Source of the DNA: Arion vulgaris
Lineage: Eukaryota; Mollusca; Gastropoda; Stylommatophora; Arionidae
Direction of reading: 5' to 3'
Length of the DNA: 64,000 nucleotides
Assembly (NCBI GenBank): GCA_020796225.1
Contig: CM036765.1
Coordinates: 30,408,066-30,472,065, forward strand
Shown here: positions 19,128 to 31,920 of the stretch, one piece after another
Layout of the letters: each line of letters opens with the position of its first letter
Position numbering within the stretch: position 1 is the first letter of the stretch
The notes under the pieces: model-generated
Databases searched by the model: none
What the model saw: only the letters and a program-made list of their open reading frames with translations
Told to the model about the DNA's origin: nothing
Program-made: the position numbers and the translations under genes

Positions 19128-19373
19128 CTTCGAAAGCTCCATATCGACTACTTGTTAACCACTGATCTGTATGTGATCTGAGTCGAAGAGTGACTGCACA
19201 TTGTGCAAGTTATGCGCCTACAAATACGTAGGCCAGCACATCCGATTTCTGCAACGCTTATTTACAATAGTAGCTTCCCTAAACCTCTATCTCAGTAACC
19301 TCTTACGCCATTGTTGGTCGCAGTGCTATTATTTGCTTTCCTTGAGAGCCCCGGGAACACACAGGCGACCCAG
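19128..19373 (-). mobile_element. SINE-B copy
   Basis: Reversed SINE-B: aaagctccatatcgactact, cttacaaatacgtaggccag-like centre, and head near ccccgggaacacacagg. Confidence 0.7.
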
Positions 19374-19547
19374 TAACTAAAATTTGTACGCAAGATAACC
19401 TGAAAACTTGACATGAATATCGAATAATTAATTGATGTAAGTTTATAGCATTGTATGATAGTGAACAAATAGTCCAAATATAAGCTCACAAGAGTAGTCT
19501 TCCATTATCATATTTAGTGAGCGTTTATGTTGTGTAGTAATATCTAT

Positions 19548-21788
19548 CTCTATCTCTCTGCCTTTTTACCCGGGTTGGGGCATAGGCCCTCAACCAACTC
19601 ATGCCAAGTCTTCCTATCTCTAGCTATCTCCTGCAGCTCCTCCAGCTCTTCTTTATATTGTTGATCTCCGCCTCCAAATCTCGTCTCCATGTATTTCTCG
19701 GCCTCTCCTTCTTTCGCTGTCCCTGCGGGTTCCAGACAAGGACCCTTCTTGTTATATTCCCCTCCGGTTTTGCAAAGTGTGTCCTATCCAGCGCCAGCGT
19801 CTTTTTTTACCTGTTCGTTCACTGGAATCTGTCTTGTTCTCTCCATAAGTTCCTCATTTGTGACCCTATCATACCATCTTATTCCCTCTATTCTGCGCAG
19901 ACACCAGTTGATGAATGTTTGCAATTTATGCGCTATTGTTTTAGTTGTTCTCCATGTTTCTGACCCATACAGTAGAACTGCTTTTACATTAGTTAAATAT
20001 CCGACTTTTTGTTCTAGATTTGATTTCTTTGGACTTCCAAATGTTTTCCAGTGCAATGAAAGCTCCTCTTGATTTCTGTATTCTTATTTTAACATCTCTA
20101 TCTGTTCCACCCTCTTTGTCTACGTTGCTGCCAAAATATGTGTATGATTCTACCTCTTGAAGTGGGATTTCCCACAGGGAGATCGAGTTGTCGTTTGCTT
20201 GGTTAATTCTCAGTATCTTCGTCTTTCCCTTATGAATGTTCAGCCCTAGTTGCTGGGACCTTTGATTCAATGTGTTTAGCTTATCCTGCATCTGACTTCG
20301 TGTATGTGACAGAAGTCCAGATCATCTAGTTGCTCTGTCAGAGTCCATTGGATTCCATTTCTGGTGTTAGTTACTGTGGTCTTCATAAACCAGTCTATTG
20401 TCAGTAAGAACAACAAAGGTGATAGAAGACATCCCTGACGCACTCCTGTTTCTATTCCAAAAGTATCTGTTAGTTTACCTTCATGAAGAACTACATTTCA
20501 TATTTGTATATGTTGCTTTTATTAGGTTAATAATTTTCTGTGGGATTCCATAATGCCTCATTAATTTCCAAAGGGTTTTCCTATCAATACTGTCAAAAGC
20601 CTTCTCATAATCAACAAATCCGATATAAAGTGGGGATTTCCATTCAATACTTTTCTCTATTATTATACATAATGTGGCTATCTGGTCAGCACAGGATCTA
20701 TTTGGTCGGAAGCCTGCCTGTTCATCTCTTAGCTTTATATCGATGGCATCTCTCAGTCTCTCCAGGATGACTGCTTAGTATTTTCCCAGGTACTGACAGC
20801 ATTATTCCCCTATAGTTTTCACACTTCTGAAGATCCCCTTTCTTTGGTAGCTTCACCAGGTATCCTCTCGTTTGTTGGTATTTCTTCGGTCTCCCAGATT
20901 CTGCTAAATAATTTATACAGTATTTCTGTGGATGTGTTTATGTTGGCTTTAACCGCCTCCGCTGGAATACCATCTGGACCGGCCGCTTTCCCATCTTTTA
21001 AAAGTTTAATGGCTTTACTAATCTCCTCCTTGGATGGTTTCTCACAGTTGATGTCCAAGTCAATTTCTGCCGGTTGGATATCGGGGGGGTTTGTAGGTGC
21101 TGGCCTGTTCAGGAGTTCCTTGAAGTATTCCAGCCATCTTTCCATTTGGTCTCTAACATTAGTGATAGTTCCCCACTACTATTTTTGATCAACCCATTTG
21201 ACGGTCTGTATTTTCCTGCTAGCTTTCTAGTGATGTTGTAAAGATCCCTCAGGTTTCCTTTTCCTGCAGCTACCTCTGCTTCTCTTGCTAGATCTTCTAC
21301 GTATTGTCTTTTATCTAACTTTATTTGTTTCTTCACTTTCTTGCTAGCTTCTGTGTACTTTTCCTGGACTATGGCTTTGGCAGTTCTAGTTTTGCTATTA
21401 TTTAAATCTGCTTTCCTATTTTTCCTTTCTTCTATTTCCTTGAGTTTCTGGAGTTATCCATGCCTTATGATTCCGCTTCTTCTTTCCTAATACCTCTGTG
21501 CATGTTTCATTCCAAATATTTTTGGCTTGCTGCCAGCATTCTTCCGCACTCACCTCATCTTGTAATTGCTGCAACACCTCATACTTATTAGAGACTGTGA
21601 CCGTGAACTGTTCCTTTGTTTCTTGACTTCTGAGGTATCCTACATTATATTGGTGTCTTATGTTCATGGGATGTTATGTATCGCTTAAGCTTCAGTTTAA
21701 TTTTACTTATCAGCAAATGGTGATCCGAATCTACATCATCTGCCCCCCTTAGGACCCTTACATCTTGTAGAGATGGCCTGAATTTCTT
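19548..21788 (-). mobile_element. RTE-type LINE, 5'-truncated, with 14-bp target duplication
   Basis: Exact GTAGTAATATCTAT at 19534-19547 and 21789-21802 bounds a 2241-bp insertion. Minus strand, in order: end of an AP-type endonuclease (VRVLRGAD, SDHHLLISKIKLKLKRY), linker (MNIRHQYNVGYLRSQETKEQ), RT (KDGKAAGPDGIPAEAVKANI), connection (RSQQLGLNIHKGKTKILRIN), thumb (VKAVLLYGSETWRTTKT, IEGIRWYDRVTNEELMER) and the end motif IARDRKTWHELVEGLCPNPG. The 3' end is a short gata-like tail, usual in RTE. Several stops and frameshifts inactivate it. The truncation point is inside the endonuclease. Confidence 0.9.
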
Positions 21789-21864
21789 GTAGTAATATCT
21801 ATGATGCTATACAATTTTAGTTCAAAACAAGACTAGTCTACATGTCTGCCAGCTTTGGTTAAAA

Positions 21865-22077
21865 ACTTGATCGCATAGTAAGATATATTAAAGGGTATAA
21901 AGCCGACGGATTGAGTAAATTGGAGCGGGTACCAATATGGCGCAGTCCCTCTCCGCAAAACTGGCATTCCACCTGCCGATAGTATTGCAACTCCGTAACT
22001 CCGGCAGCAATCCTGGGGTTTCTGGAAAAATGCACTCGAATTCGAGCCACGACATTCGGAACGCAAACTTAACCACT
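21865..22077 (-). mobile_element. SINE-D copy abutting the 14-bp satellite
   Basis: Minus reading from 22077: gtggttaagtttgcgttccg, gtggctcgaattcgagtgca (B-box-like), then the body cggcaggtggaatgccagtt, shared with SINE-D copies at 48428, 53596 and 56110. Its tRNA-like head is cut where the satellite begins. Confidence 0.65.
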
Positions 22078-22872
22078 TTAGTCCAAGACACTTAGTCCAA
22101 GACACTTTAGTCCAAGACACTTTAGTCCAAGACACTTTAGTCCAAGACACTTAGTCCAAGACACTTTAGTCCAAGACACTTTAGTCCAAGACACTTTAGT
22201 CCAAGACACTTAGTCCAAGACACTTTAGTCCAAGACACTTTAGTCCAAGACACTTTAGTCCAAGACACTTAGTCCAAGACACTTAGTCCAAGACACTTAG
22301 TCCAAGACACTTAGTCCAAGACACTTAGTCCAAGACACTTAGTCCAAGACACTTAGTCCAAGACACTTAGTCCAAGACACTTAGTCCAAGACACTTAGTC
22401 CAAGACACTTAGTCCAAGACACTTAGTCCAAGACACTTAGTCCAAGACACTTAGTCCCAGACACTTAGTCCCAGACACTTAGTCCCAGACACTTAGTCCC
22501 AGACACTTAGTCCCAGACACTTAGTCCCAGACACTTAGTCCCAGACACTTAGTCCCAGACACTTAGTCCCAGACACTTAGTCCCGGACACTTAGTCCCGG
22601 ACACTTAGTCCCGGACACTTAGTCCCGGACACTTAGTCCCGGACACTTAGTCCCAGACACTTAGTCCCAGACACTTAGTCCCAGACACTTAGTCCCAGAC
22701 ACTTAGTCCCAGACACTTAGTCCCAGACACTTAGTCCCAGACACTTAGTCCCAGACACTTAGTCCCAGACACTTAGTCCCAGACACTTAGTCCAAGACAC
22801 TTAGTCCAAGACACTTAGTCCAAGACACTTAGTCCAAGACACTTAGTCCAAGACCCTTAGTCGAAGACCCTT
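22078..22872. repeat. 14-bp satellite array
   Basis: About 55 tandem copies of cacttagtccaaga, with 15-bp variants (cactttagtccaaga) at the left edge. Variants form blocks: CCAAG, then 9 copies of CCCAG, 5 of CCCGG, 10 of CCCAG, then CCAAG again. No coding is implied. Confidence 0.95.
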
Positions 22873-23015
22873 AGTCGAAGACCCTTTGTGATAATGGGTG
22901 ATCAGATGATTAATTCAAACAGATGAGACAAATATTGCACTTAGTCGAAGACCCCTTGTGATAATGGGTGATCAGATGATTAATTGAAACAGATGAGACA
23001 AATATTGTACTTAAT
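22872..23015. repeat. 70-bp direct duplication at the satellite edge
   Basis: The unit beginning cttagtcgaagaccc and containing gataatgggtgatcagatga occurs at about 22870 and 22940, with three or four differences. It carries one degenerate satellite monomer at its start. Confidence 0.85.
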
Positions 23016-23279
23016 TTAACAAATAAGTTGACATTCTGGTTCCAGTCGTATTGTCACTGCCCATATATGGCACAGGAAGAACACGGAGAGATAAAAAAAA
23101 CATCCGTGAATTCTACCAGTGCCATTGACCAGCAGATGACCATTGGAACATGTACCTTGTCGGCCATGATGATTAAAATACAAATGAAATTTCAGACAGT
23201 GAACACATACAATGAAAGTGTACTGGCCCGATGTATGCAAGGGAGCTGAGCTACATTGCTGCAATGGAGTATCTACTCA

Positions 23280-23400
23280 TAGATGCAGTGATGAAGGACA
23301 CGCACAGATGAACGAAACACAGATGCAATGACGATGGAAGGACAAGCACAGATGAACGAAACACAGATGCAATGACGATGAACGACACATTCAGTGACCC
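23280..23400. repeat. Short direct repeat (about 48 bp)
   Basis: The segment gcacagatgaacgaaacaca followed by gatgcaatgacgatg occurs twice in tandem, with a third partial copy. A further copy of acagatgacgaaacacagat lies at 24042, inside the next array. Confidence 0.7.
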
Positions 23401-23564
23401 GAAGGATATAAACACCAGATCTCCAAATGGCGCTAAAGATGTGATGTAAACACACTAAAGCTAAGGCTGCTGGAATCAGATTTCCACATGAATAGAATGT
23501 ATGGGGAGTTCTGGTACATAAGTCCGGGCGGTGAACGCGTGAGAGAGATGTAATGACAACGAAC

Positions 23565-25112
23565 AGTTACATATGTAATGAACAGTTACATATGTAATGA
23601 ACTATTAACAGTATATGTAATGAACAGTACATTAAGAACAGTTCATATGTAATGAACAGTTACATATGTAATGAACAGTTACATATGTAATGAACAGTTA
23701 CATATGTAATGAACAGTTACATATGTAATGAACAGTTACATATGTAATGAACATTACATATGTAATGAAATTACATTTAAACAGTATGTAATGAACAGTT
23801 ACATATGTAATGAACAGTTACATATGTAATGAACAGTTACATATGTAATGAACAGTTACATATGTAATAACAGTTCATATGAACGAACAGTTACATATGT
23901 GCATGAAAAGTTACATATGAAATTCAGACAGTTACATATGTGGCGAAAGTTACATATGCAGGGACGAGCTACATTGCTGCAGAATCACTTAATCAGTGAT
24001 GAGCCGACAAATTACATATGCAATGGCGATGAAGTACAAGCACAGATGACGAAACACAGATCATACGATGCGTGCGGACCAAGTTTAAACATAGTTCCGG
24101 CGAAAGAGTTTTACATATGTGGCGAATCAGTTTTACATAAATAGAATGTGGGATCTGGTTACATAAGTCCGGCGAACGCGTTAGAATGTATGGCGAACAG
24201 TTACATATGTGACGACGAGACATATGTGGCGAACAGTTACATATGTGACAAGAACAGGGTTACATATGTGGAATGACAATGAACAGTTACATATGTAGCG
24301 AACAGTTACATATGTAATGACAGAACAGTTACATATGTAATGACACGAACGGGTTACATATGTAATGACGACGAACAGTTACATATGTAATGACGACGAA
24401 CAGTTACATATGTAATGACGACGAACAGTTACATATGTAATGACAACGAACAGTTACATATGTAATGACGACGAACAGTTACATATGTAATGACGACGAA
24501 CAGTTACATATGTAATGACGACGAACAGTTACATATGTAATGACGACGAACAGTTACATATGTAATGACGACGAACAGTTACATATGTAATGACGACGAA
24601 CAGTTACATATGTAATGACGACGAACAGTTGCATATGTAATGACGACGAACAGTTGCATATGTAATGACGACGAACAGTTACATATGTAATGACACGAAC
24701 AGTTCATATGTAATGACGACGAACAGTTGCATATGTAATGACGACGAACAGTTACATATGTAATGACGACGAACAGTTGCATATGTAATGACGACGAACA
24801 GTTACATATGTAATGACGACGAACAGTTACATATGTAATGACGACGAACAGTTACATATGTAATGACGACGAACAGTTACATATGTAATGACAACGAACA
24901 GTTACATATGTAATGACAACGAACAGTTACATATGTAATGACAACGAACAGTTACATATGTAATGACAACGAACAGTTACATATGTAATGACAACGAACA
25001 GTTACATATGTAATGACAACGAACAGTTACATATGTAATGACAACGAACAGTTACATATGTAATGACAACGAACAGTTACATATGTAATGAACAGTTACA
25101 TATGTAATGACG
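23565..25112. repeat. 19/25-bp satellite array with palindromic core
   Basis: Dozens of tandem copies. The left part uses a 19-bp unit (aacagttacatatgtaatg); the right part uses a 25-bp unit made by adding acgacg or acaacg. Every unit holds the palindrome ACATATGT. The zone 23870-24360 is scrambled by indels. The right edge returns to the 19-bp form. Confidence 0.95.
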
Positions 25113-25690
25113 GTGTACATGTAATAATTGAATTATTCTAATAGATGTAATGACTGAGCAATGTTTGACCGTTTCTTAAAAATATCTTGTAAAATTTGTT
25201 CTTCCGCCCTAAAAGTACTGTAGAACTAAACTCATTTCGTATGCGTGAACAAAAACTGATTTTCAGATCGAGGTAATGTATTCTCATTAATGGCCAATGC
25301 AGATTGTTTCGTTTCATTAAATACAGGACACATGAGCAAATCAGGAATTTTCCAACGCAAAGTCCATGAAAACTTCATGTTTTCGATTACTTTACAATAG
25401 ATTTGAATACCGGATAACTGGCAAGGAAACATTTAAATGGCCATGACATCAGAGCAGAAAATTACATATCTTCACCCCTCTGAGCAGATATACTGCCCCC
25501 CTATCTTAACTAAGATGACAAGTGAAGTAATTATCCTCGCTAATTTTGTATATATTGTAAAATAAATACGTCCAGATGTAAAATAAATACGTCCAGAGGT
25601 AAATAAAATAATGGAGGGAAAGGTTACGGACAGTGAGTAGCAACTGTTTAACAAATATATTTTAAACTGTATAAAAGCAAGCATTACATC
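25113..25690. other. No recognised gene or repeat
   Basis: AT-rich. A 21-bp segment near ataaatacgtccagatgtaa is duplicated at 25561-25600. Nothing else was recognised. Confidence 0.3.
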
Positions 25691-25691
25691 T

Positions 25692-25913
25692 TCGAACGCT
25701 CTATATAGGTCACTTGTCAACCACTGATTTGTATGTGATCTGAGCCTAAGAGCGATTGTACGTTGTGCCAGTAGTAGACCAGCACATCCGAATTATGCGC
25801 TTTTTATTTACTAGGGTAGCTTCCTAAGGGCCAACATCAGCGCCTTTACGACATTCATTGTAGGTTGCAGTGGTACTATTATTTGCTACCCATGCGGACA
25901 CAACACGGGTGAA
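25692..25913 (-). mobile_element. SINE-B copy
   Basis: Reversed SINE-B with tail cttcgaacgctctatatagg, ctgagcctaagagcgattgt in the middle and a shortened head. Confidence 0.7.
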
Positions 25914-27870
25914 ACATTACATGACTATTGTCATACACAAATAAAAAAAAAAGGCGGCAAACGTGCTAAAGGTCATGGTCAGTATAGTCGCTGGTAATGA
26001 ATGGAACCAGAAACACTTATCCACGGAGGACGTGGGAGTGGACGATACATAGCAAGGAATGCCTACCTGAATTGGCTATGGACTTCCGTTTGAACCCTAA
26101 TTGAACCCTAATCTCAACACAGACGCTTGGTCTGAAAGGAAAATTTTCCAACGCTTGGTTCTCTCTGCATAGAGTAGGGATTGGGTTGTATTCGATGGAG
26201 GTACATTCTGCAGTTTTTATTACTGATATCTTTAGCAAATGGCAAGTCACTTGAACAAATCACAACCGCATTCCCATGCAGTTATTTCATAGTAACAATC
26301 TTGTGATATGCACTTAAAGGTGCAAGTAGTATTTATTCATTATATACCGGTCAATGTGTACTATTTAATTATTTTGTTAGCGTCTGGTAAACGATTTGGG
26401 GAGGGGGAGAAGGGGGACCATCCTGGTCAAAACTAGGTCACAAACTTAGCTATGTCAGACGGACACTACTATCTGACCTCTGGAGATACATGGTGGTCAC
26501 ACATATGATATAACAAGTTTGATCGAAGTACCAGATTATACAATAGAAGATTGAACAATCATTGCACATCGTTGAATGACAATCTTGTTTCAATACACAG
26601 CAGCAGTGCACTAACTCCGAAGCTTTAGCGAGGGTCACCGATAAAACAAATTGTTTAATGGATTTTGCATGGGCAGCGACTTTGCAGCTTATTCTTGTCG
26701 ATTCTCTACCTCCATGGGCACGTGTTGAGATAAACATATAATCGTCGGTCCGAAAGGATTTCACATACGCTGATATCGGGAGGAGGGAATAAAATATCTC
26801 CAAACTGTGTTACGCGAGCTCTCATACACAACTCATCGGATCTAAATGAACATACCTCGAAAAAACGTAAGCTTTCCCATCATCCAGCTCCCGATTCTAC
26901 TTGGACTAGAGTTTACGCTACTGGTTATGCAGACTTACTGTAAGCACTGCAGATGAAAGTCCAATTTGATACCAATGCTTGACCAATCTGCTGGGACAAT
27001 GCTCTAACCCAAATTTTTAAAAAATATTCGCATAAGACATTAAAAATCCATTGTACATGACTCCGAATCTGTGGGAGCTTGAGTTCAATAACCATGGAAT
27101 CAACAATAGGGCCGCGCAAGAGAGCTAATAGCAGAGATGTTACATCATCCCCTAAAAATCGCTCTCCGTCACTACTGCTCAAGATAAATAGGGATCTGAA
27201 AACAATCCTAAAAGAAAGGATGCAGCTTGTGATAATGCAAGACCACATGGGTCACTGTACACCTTATCTCACAAGAAACTAGAAATAAGGAAACTAGTTC
27301 TGAACAAACTCACCAGTAACCAAATTTACCAATATTCAACCGTGTAGTGTTTCACTCACCGCCGTGCAGTGTTTCAACTCAGCGGATTCATGCCTTCGAC
27401 CCAGAAACTCACTGAGGAAAGCAAAAAAAGTAAATAAATGTGCATGAAGTCAGAACAGCAATTACCCACAAGACGATCCTTAAAAGTTCAAAAATAGGCC
27501 CTGCACAGCCCATCTTACAAATTGAAAGCCCAAACTGATCAATGCACATGCCAATAGGAACAGACATTCTGTAATGTGATAATTCTATAGTTAAGTGCAT
27601 TCTATATAATGTAAGATTGTATGGAAACTGAAAACCACATCGCGAGTGACTCTCTCGGTATTGTTATAATTGTACTCATCGGGTCCAGCAGCAATGGTTT
27701 ACCAAATTACTGGTATAGTTTGAGCATATAGACATCATACAAGATTCAGGATTAGCTCTAACCACGAAAGTATATTTCTGCTGTTTACAATTGTGTTGCC
27801 ATTACAAATTTGTGTACAACGATATCTTCTGCGTTACTTTTGCATAAGGTTTTCAGCAATTATCACTAAA
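25914..27870. other. No recognised gene
   Basis: Open frames of up to 117 codons (26450-26803, minus) and 107 codons (26925-27248, minus) exist. Neither shows a known motif, a start context or flanking splice structure that would support a gene. A purine-rich run (ggggagggggagaaggggga) is at 26397. Confidence 0.3.
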
Positions 27871-27871
27871 A

Positions 27872-28480
27872 TTCACTCAAACAAAATACATAGCAATAGA
27901 ACTGTACCGTATAATATAAATAGCAATAGAACTGTACCGTATAATATAAATAGCAATAGATCTGGTTGCAATATAGGGATATAAATATAACTTAATACTT
28001 CTGTAATACAGTTTATAGAACTGCACTCTGTAATAGATTGCAAAGCAATATAAATGATCCATATAGATGGGGCTAAGAGCTGGTATTGTTACTCATAGAT
28101 TGCAATAAACTAGAGCTGGACTCTGTAAAGCAGAACTACTAGGAACTGGTTCTGTAAAATACATCATAGCAATAGAACTGGTCTCTACTATAAAATAAAA
28201 CTAGGAACTGTGTCTAAAATACACAGCAATATTAATAGAACTCTTCTCTAAATTACGTAGCAATAGAACCGTAAGAACGTGTTATAGCATTTTATAATTT
28301 TATAGCAATGGACCTGCTCTCTACATTCTGTATATAGAAATAAAACGGGTCTCTTTACTCTAATATACGAGTAAATAATTCACAATAGATTGAACTGTGG
28401 TGAACTGGTCTCCAATTTGTTATATGGATAGATTAGACAAGAACAACTGGTCTCTTCACTCATAGATGCTATAGTAACCA
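27872..28480. repeat. Degenerate AT-rich tandem repeat
   Basis: Begins with two exact 31-bp copies (aatagaactgtaccgtataa plus tataaatagc), then many diverged units sharing agcaatagaactg and ctctg or gtctct at irregular 35-60 bp spacing. It looks like an old satellite with a young re-amplified edge. Confidence 0.6.
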
Positions 28481-28559
28481 TTAGGAGCTCTAACATTATA
28501 CACCGTGGCATTATACTATGGCATTTGAAATACCTTAGTAATGTGAAACTCCTAAAGAG

Positions 28560-29220
28560 GCTGCTCCTAAATCAACGTTATACTGGGCCATATGATTGCA
28601 GTGTGACTATGGGTAAGTTAATAAAGAGAAACATTTCACCATTCATAAATATATAACTATCGAGAAAGTGAAAAAGTATAAACTTGACTTACCTTTCTCA
28701 TGACAAAGCTTGATGTTTCCATTGTCACGACTGGGTTGACTTGCAAACTTGGAATTTTTTTACATGAATCTTTTATTCTATTTTAAATTCTCAAATATCA
28801 AAACACACAACTCAACTGTTGTTCACTTTTCTGAGAGGTCACATATTTCGGATGTGACCAAGAATAAGACTTTGTCAAATCTCGGGATCGTGATTTTTTT
28901 TCAATGTAGCTCACCCACGCCTGACTTCTGCGCGTGGCCACACATAAGATGTGAACTCGGTGAAACTCGGACAAAGCTGTCACAGACTTCCCGCACTTTC
29001 TCCAGGGCCAGCACAGTTTGGACCAGACGCATACTTTATCGACACTGACCAACCAGCCAACGAAACTGAACCACTGGACGCTATGTGTCAGTGTGGCGTG
29101 GTCATTAAATCGGTCAAGGTGAAACTTCTTCTATAGGTTGGTCGGTCCACAGGAGGGCGAAGTGACTCGTGCGCACTGGCCCGTGTACTTTCGCGGCATA
29201 TTAACAAGGTCAAGGCATTT
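28560..29220. other. No recognised gene
   Basis: Short overlapping frames on both strands at 28800-29050, with no recognised domain. A small inverted repeat (gaccaacc / ggttggtc) spans 29048-29144. Confidence 0.3.
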
Positions 29221-29224
29221 CATA

Positions 29225-29720
29225 TAAATACCAGTCATTATCATCAGGTGCCGGCTGGCGTAGGCGATCAAGGATCCACTAAGTCTTTGTCTTTGTCTCT
29301 GGTGTTTGCTATCATCTCAGATGTTGACACTCTTCCATGCCATGACGTCAGGCTATCCAAAATGTTCTCTCTCTGTCTCGTCTCCCTCGATTTTACCAGT
29401 TGTTACAATGTGTTCTAAACCTCCCTTTCTCATAACATGCCCGAAAAATGATAACTGCCTCTTTTTTATATTGATGATAAGCTTTCTCTGTGTCTTGGCT
29501 TTATTCAACACCTCCACATTAGTCATTTTAGCAGTCCATGGGATTCTTATAATTCTTCTGTAAAACCATATCTCTGTGACCCTCAGATTTCTTGATCTGT
29601 ATGTTTATTGTCGATGACTCGCATCCGTATGTCAGTATTGGTTCTATGTAGCACTGTATAACTCTCATTCTGATATTGTAAATACCAGTATCTTACACTT
29701 TTCCCCAAACTAAAGTGCTA
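29225..29720 (-). mobile_element. LINE ORF2 thumb/C-terminal fragment
   Basis: The minus strand reads RRIIRIPWTAKMTNVEVLNK and KKRQLSFFGHVMRKGGLEHI, then VTTGKIEGDETE and SLTSWHGRVSTSEMIANTRD. This is the typical post-RT region of a LINE. Related copies are at 37467-37640 and 61060-61500. Confidence 0.8.
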
Positions 29721-30202
29721 TTTTAGTAGACAACTACCCACAGCTCTCCACTCCCAATTCTCGCCCACACACTCAGCTTGAAATTCCCGTCAAGCAAGAC
29801 ATGCAAGGCGATCTCTAAAAAATATCAGACATACAATAGAACCCAATTACTGCATCCAAAATCATGTACTATAGTGCGTTTCAAATCTCGTGCCCACAAA
29901 CTTCTAATATCTCAATAACCCTTGCATGAAATACAACGTAATTTTGCATGTGGTCTTAGATTTTCAATGACATTGCGAATATATAATTTAAATGTATGTA
30001 GGTACTGCCGTTTTACTGAAGCGGCAATTTTCTTTGATCTTTGACTACCTAATAATTATTTTGGTAGCACAAAATAGAATTTACAGTAATAAAACAAATT
30101 TAACACTTTTGATAAGTCATAGGTGTATCCACATTTTTAACGTGAGTGGAAATCATACAAAAAGAAATGACTTCAACTTGTACCTTCATTTCGATACAGT
30201 TG

Positions 30203-31110
30203 TCATGTTAAGAAGTCAGGATGATTTTGGTGGTCTTGAAAAGGACCAGCTGTGTACATTGATGACAATCTCATGCAAACATCTGTATTGTAAATTTTTT
30301 TACTAGACGACGTCGGAACTTTGCCTTCTTGTGCCACTACATTGTGGTATGATGCATTGTCCATTATCAGACAAGAGGGCCTATCTAATGTCGGAAGTAT
30401 AGTTTTCTGAATCCACTCTCTAAATATATGACCGTTCATTTTTGTGTGGCAGTCCCGATTATCGGCCGATTTCGAAACAAATAGGAGTTGAGCATTCTTC
30501 AACAGCCCATTTTATATACTGCCTGCATGTGCAATTATAAAACGCTGCCCTTTGCCACTTGGTACTAATTTCTTAATCGTTCCATCTGATGACTGCCATT
30601 CTTTTCCATTGGTGTGGTAAGCATTAATCCACATTTCGTCTAAATACACAATATCATAGCTTTGTCGACGCAGTTCTCTAACTTCAAGCAAATATTTACT
30701 TCTCATCACAACTAGATAGGGTTTCTTACAGATAATGTTTCTTCCACCGGCTTATGTTCTAAATTTGAAGCCTGCCCCCTCCCCGCCTTCCCCGTCCTAA
30801 CAGCTCCTCATAATGTCGATTTTGACACATCAATGTCGTTGTTCCTTCTAAGCCCCATCATTAATTTCCTTAATGTCACTGTTTCTTTCAACTCAAACAT
30901 TCGACATAATTCTCTTCGAATAAGCTCTCTATCAAAACTATCTACGACTTTCTTTCTATCTTGCGTTCTTGTTTGCATTGCACATATACTTGAACAGTCT
31001 TGGAGCCAGCGATTGAATGTACGTCGATTTACTCCCAAAACGCACATTGCCCTCTGCTCAGGGTTAGAAATGCTCTCACCCTTAGCTTCTATACAAAAAT
31101 ATTGATACAT
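30203..31110 (-). pseudogene. DDE-type transposase pseudogene
   Basis: Three separate frames. The first (31110-30808) reads AMCVLGVNRRTFNRWLQDCS, a helix-turn-helix-like N-terminus. The second (30709-30512) has IVYLDEMWINAYHTNGKEWQ, with the first catalytic Asp, and KGQRFIIAHAG. The third (30502-30203) has LIMDNASYHN, with the second Asp, and KVPTSSSKK. The LDE-W-NA and MDNA-YH motifs are those of the DDE_3 family in IS630/Tc1/mariner-related transposases. The third acidic residue is not visible. Stops and frameshifts at about 30750 and 30505 inactivate it. Confidence 0.75.
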
Positions 31111-31744
31111 CGGTATTGTGATGTTTTATATTGTCACAAAATTTACTCTTATACTCATTGTAAAGATCCTACAATGTGCACGCCTATGAAAGGAATGAGG
31201 CTATTGAAATGACCTTCGGAAAACTAAACGTAACTTGTCCGTTCAATTGTATTCACAATATATATATGAGACTGCAGTAAAACTATTTGATTGGCAAAAC
31301 ACGTGGTACTTTGTCATTAGCAGCCACAATGACAGGAAGACCTATTTTTAGAAATTGTCAGGAAAGTGTCATCATTTTTAGATATGTTGTAAATAGTCTG
31401 GACAGTCCAACTTTGGGACAGGTAGGTCAAATTAGTATGTGGATACATAAACATGATAACAACACAAATACAGCGAGAAGGAGGAACAATTATATTATAG
31501 AAAACACAGAAATTGCTAACCTAACCTGCCACAAAATATAAAATCTTGCGATTTTTGTTACTACTTAATTTTTAAAGCGAAAACAAAGGTTTTCAACATG
31601 AAACCTAAAACGCAAATGGAATAAACCGTGCAGACTGTTCGAGTTTTGGAAATCACTAGACAATCCCCGACACGCCTACGGGATCGTTACCCGGAACTAA
31701 ACGTATTCGTTCATGTATCCTTTTGGCGGTCGGCAATACACAAA

Positions 31745-31920
31745 GTGCTGTAGTCTTAAAATTACAAAACAATAACAAAATACAGCAACGTTTCGACTAA
31801 CAAGGCCTTTATCAATCAAACGAACAACAGGAGTGACAAATTTAAAAAACAAATGGACGACCAAATACAAACGTTTCTAATGAAAATCTGGGAATAAAAA
31901 CGAATAACGAAATAAATGTA
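31745..31920 (-). mobile_element. Penelope-like element tail fragment
   Basis: Contains cagcaacgtttcgactaaca followed by aggcctttatcaa, then gtgacaaattt and gacgaccaaatacaaacg, as in the element at 58702. It sits inside the Tc1-like element. Confidence 0.7.

Noticed and set aside
19601..20072. Hydrophobic plus-strand frames that look like membrane proteins
   Set aside because: They are the antisense of the RTE LINE on the minus strand.
22078..25112. CRISPR-like arrays
   Set aside because: Units are directly adjacent with no unique spacers, and the genome is clearly eukaryotic.
26450..27248. Two minus-strand frames of 117 and 107 codons
   Set aside because: No motif, no splice support and no homologue recognised. 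Frames of this length occur by chance in 64 kb.
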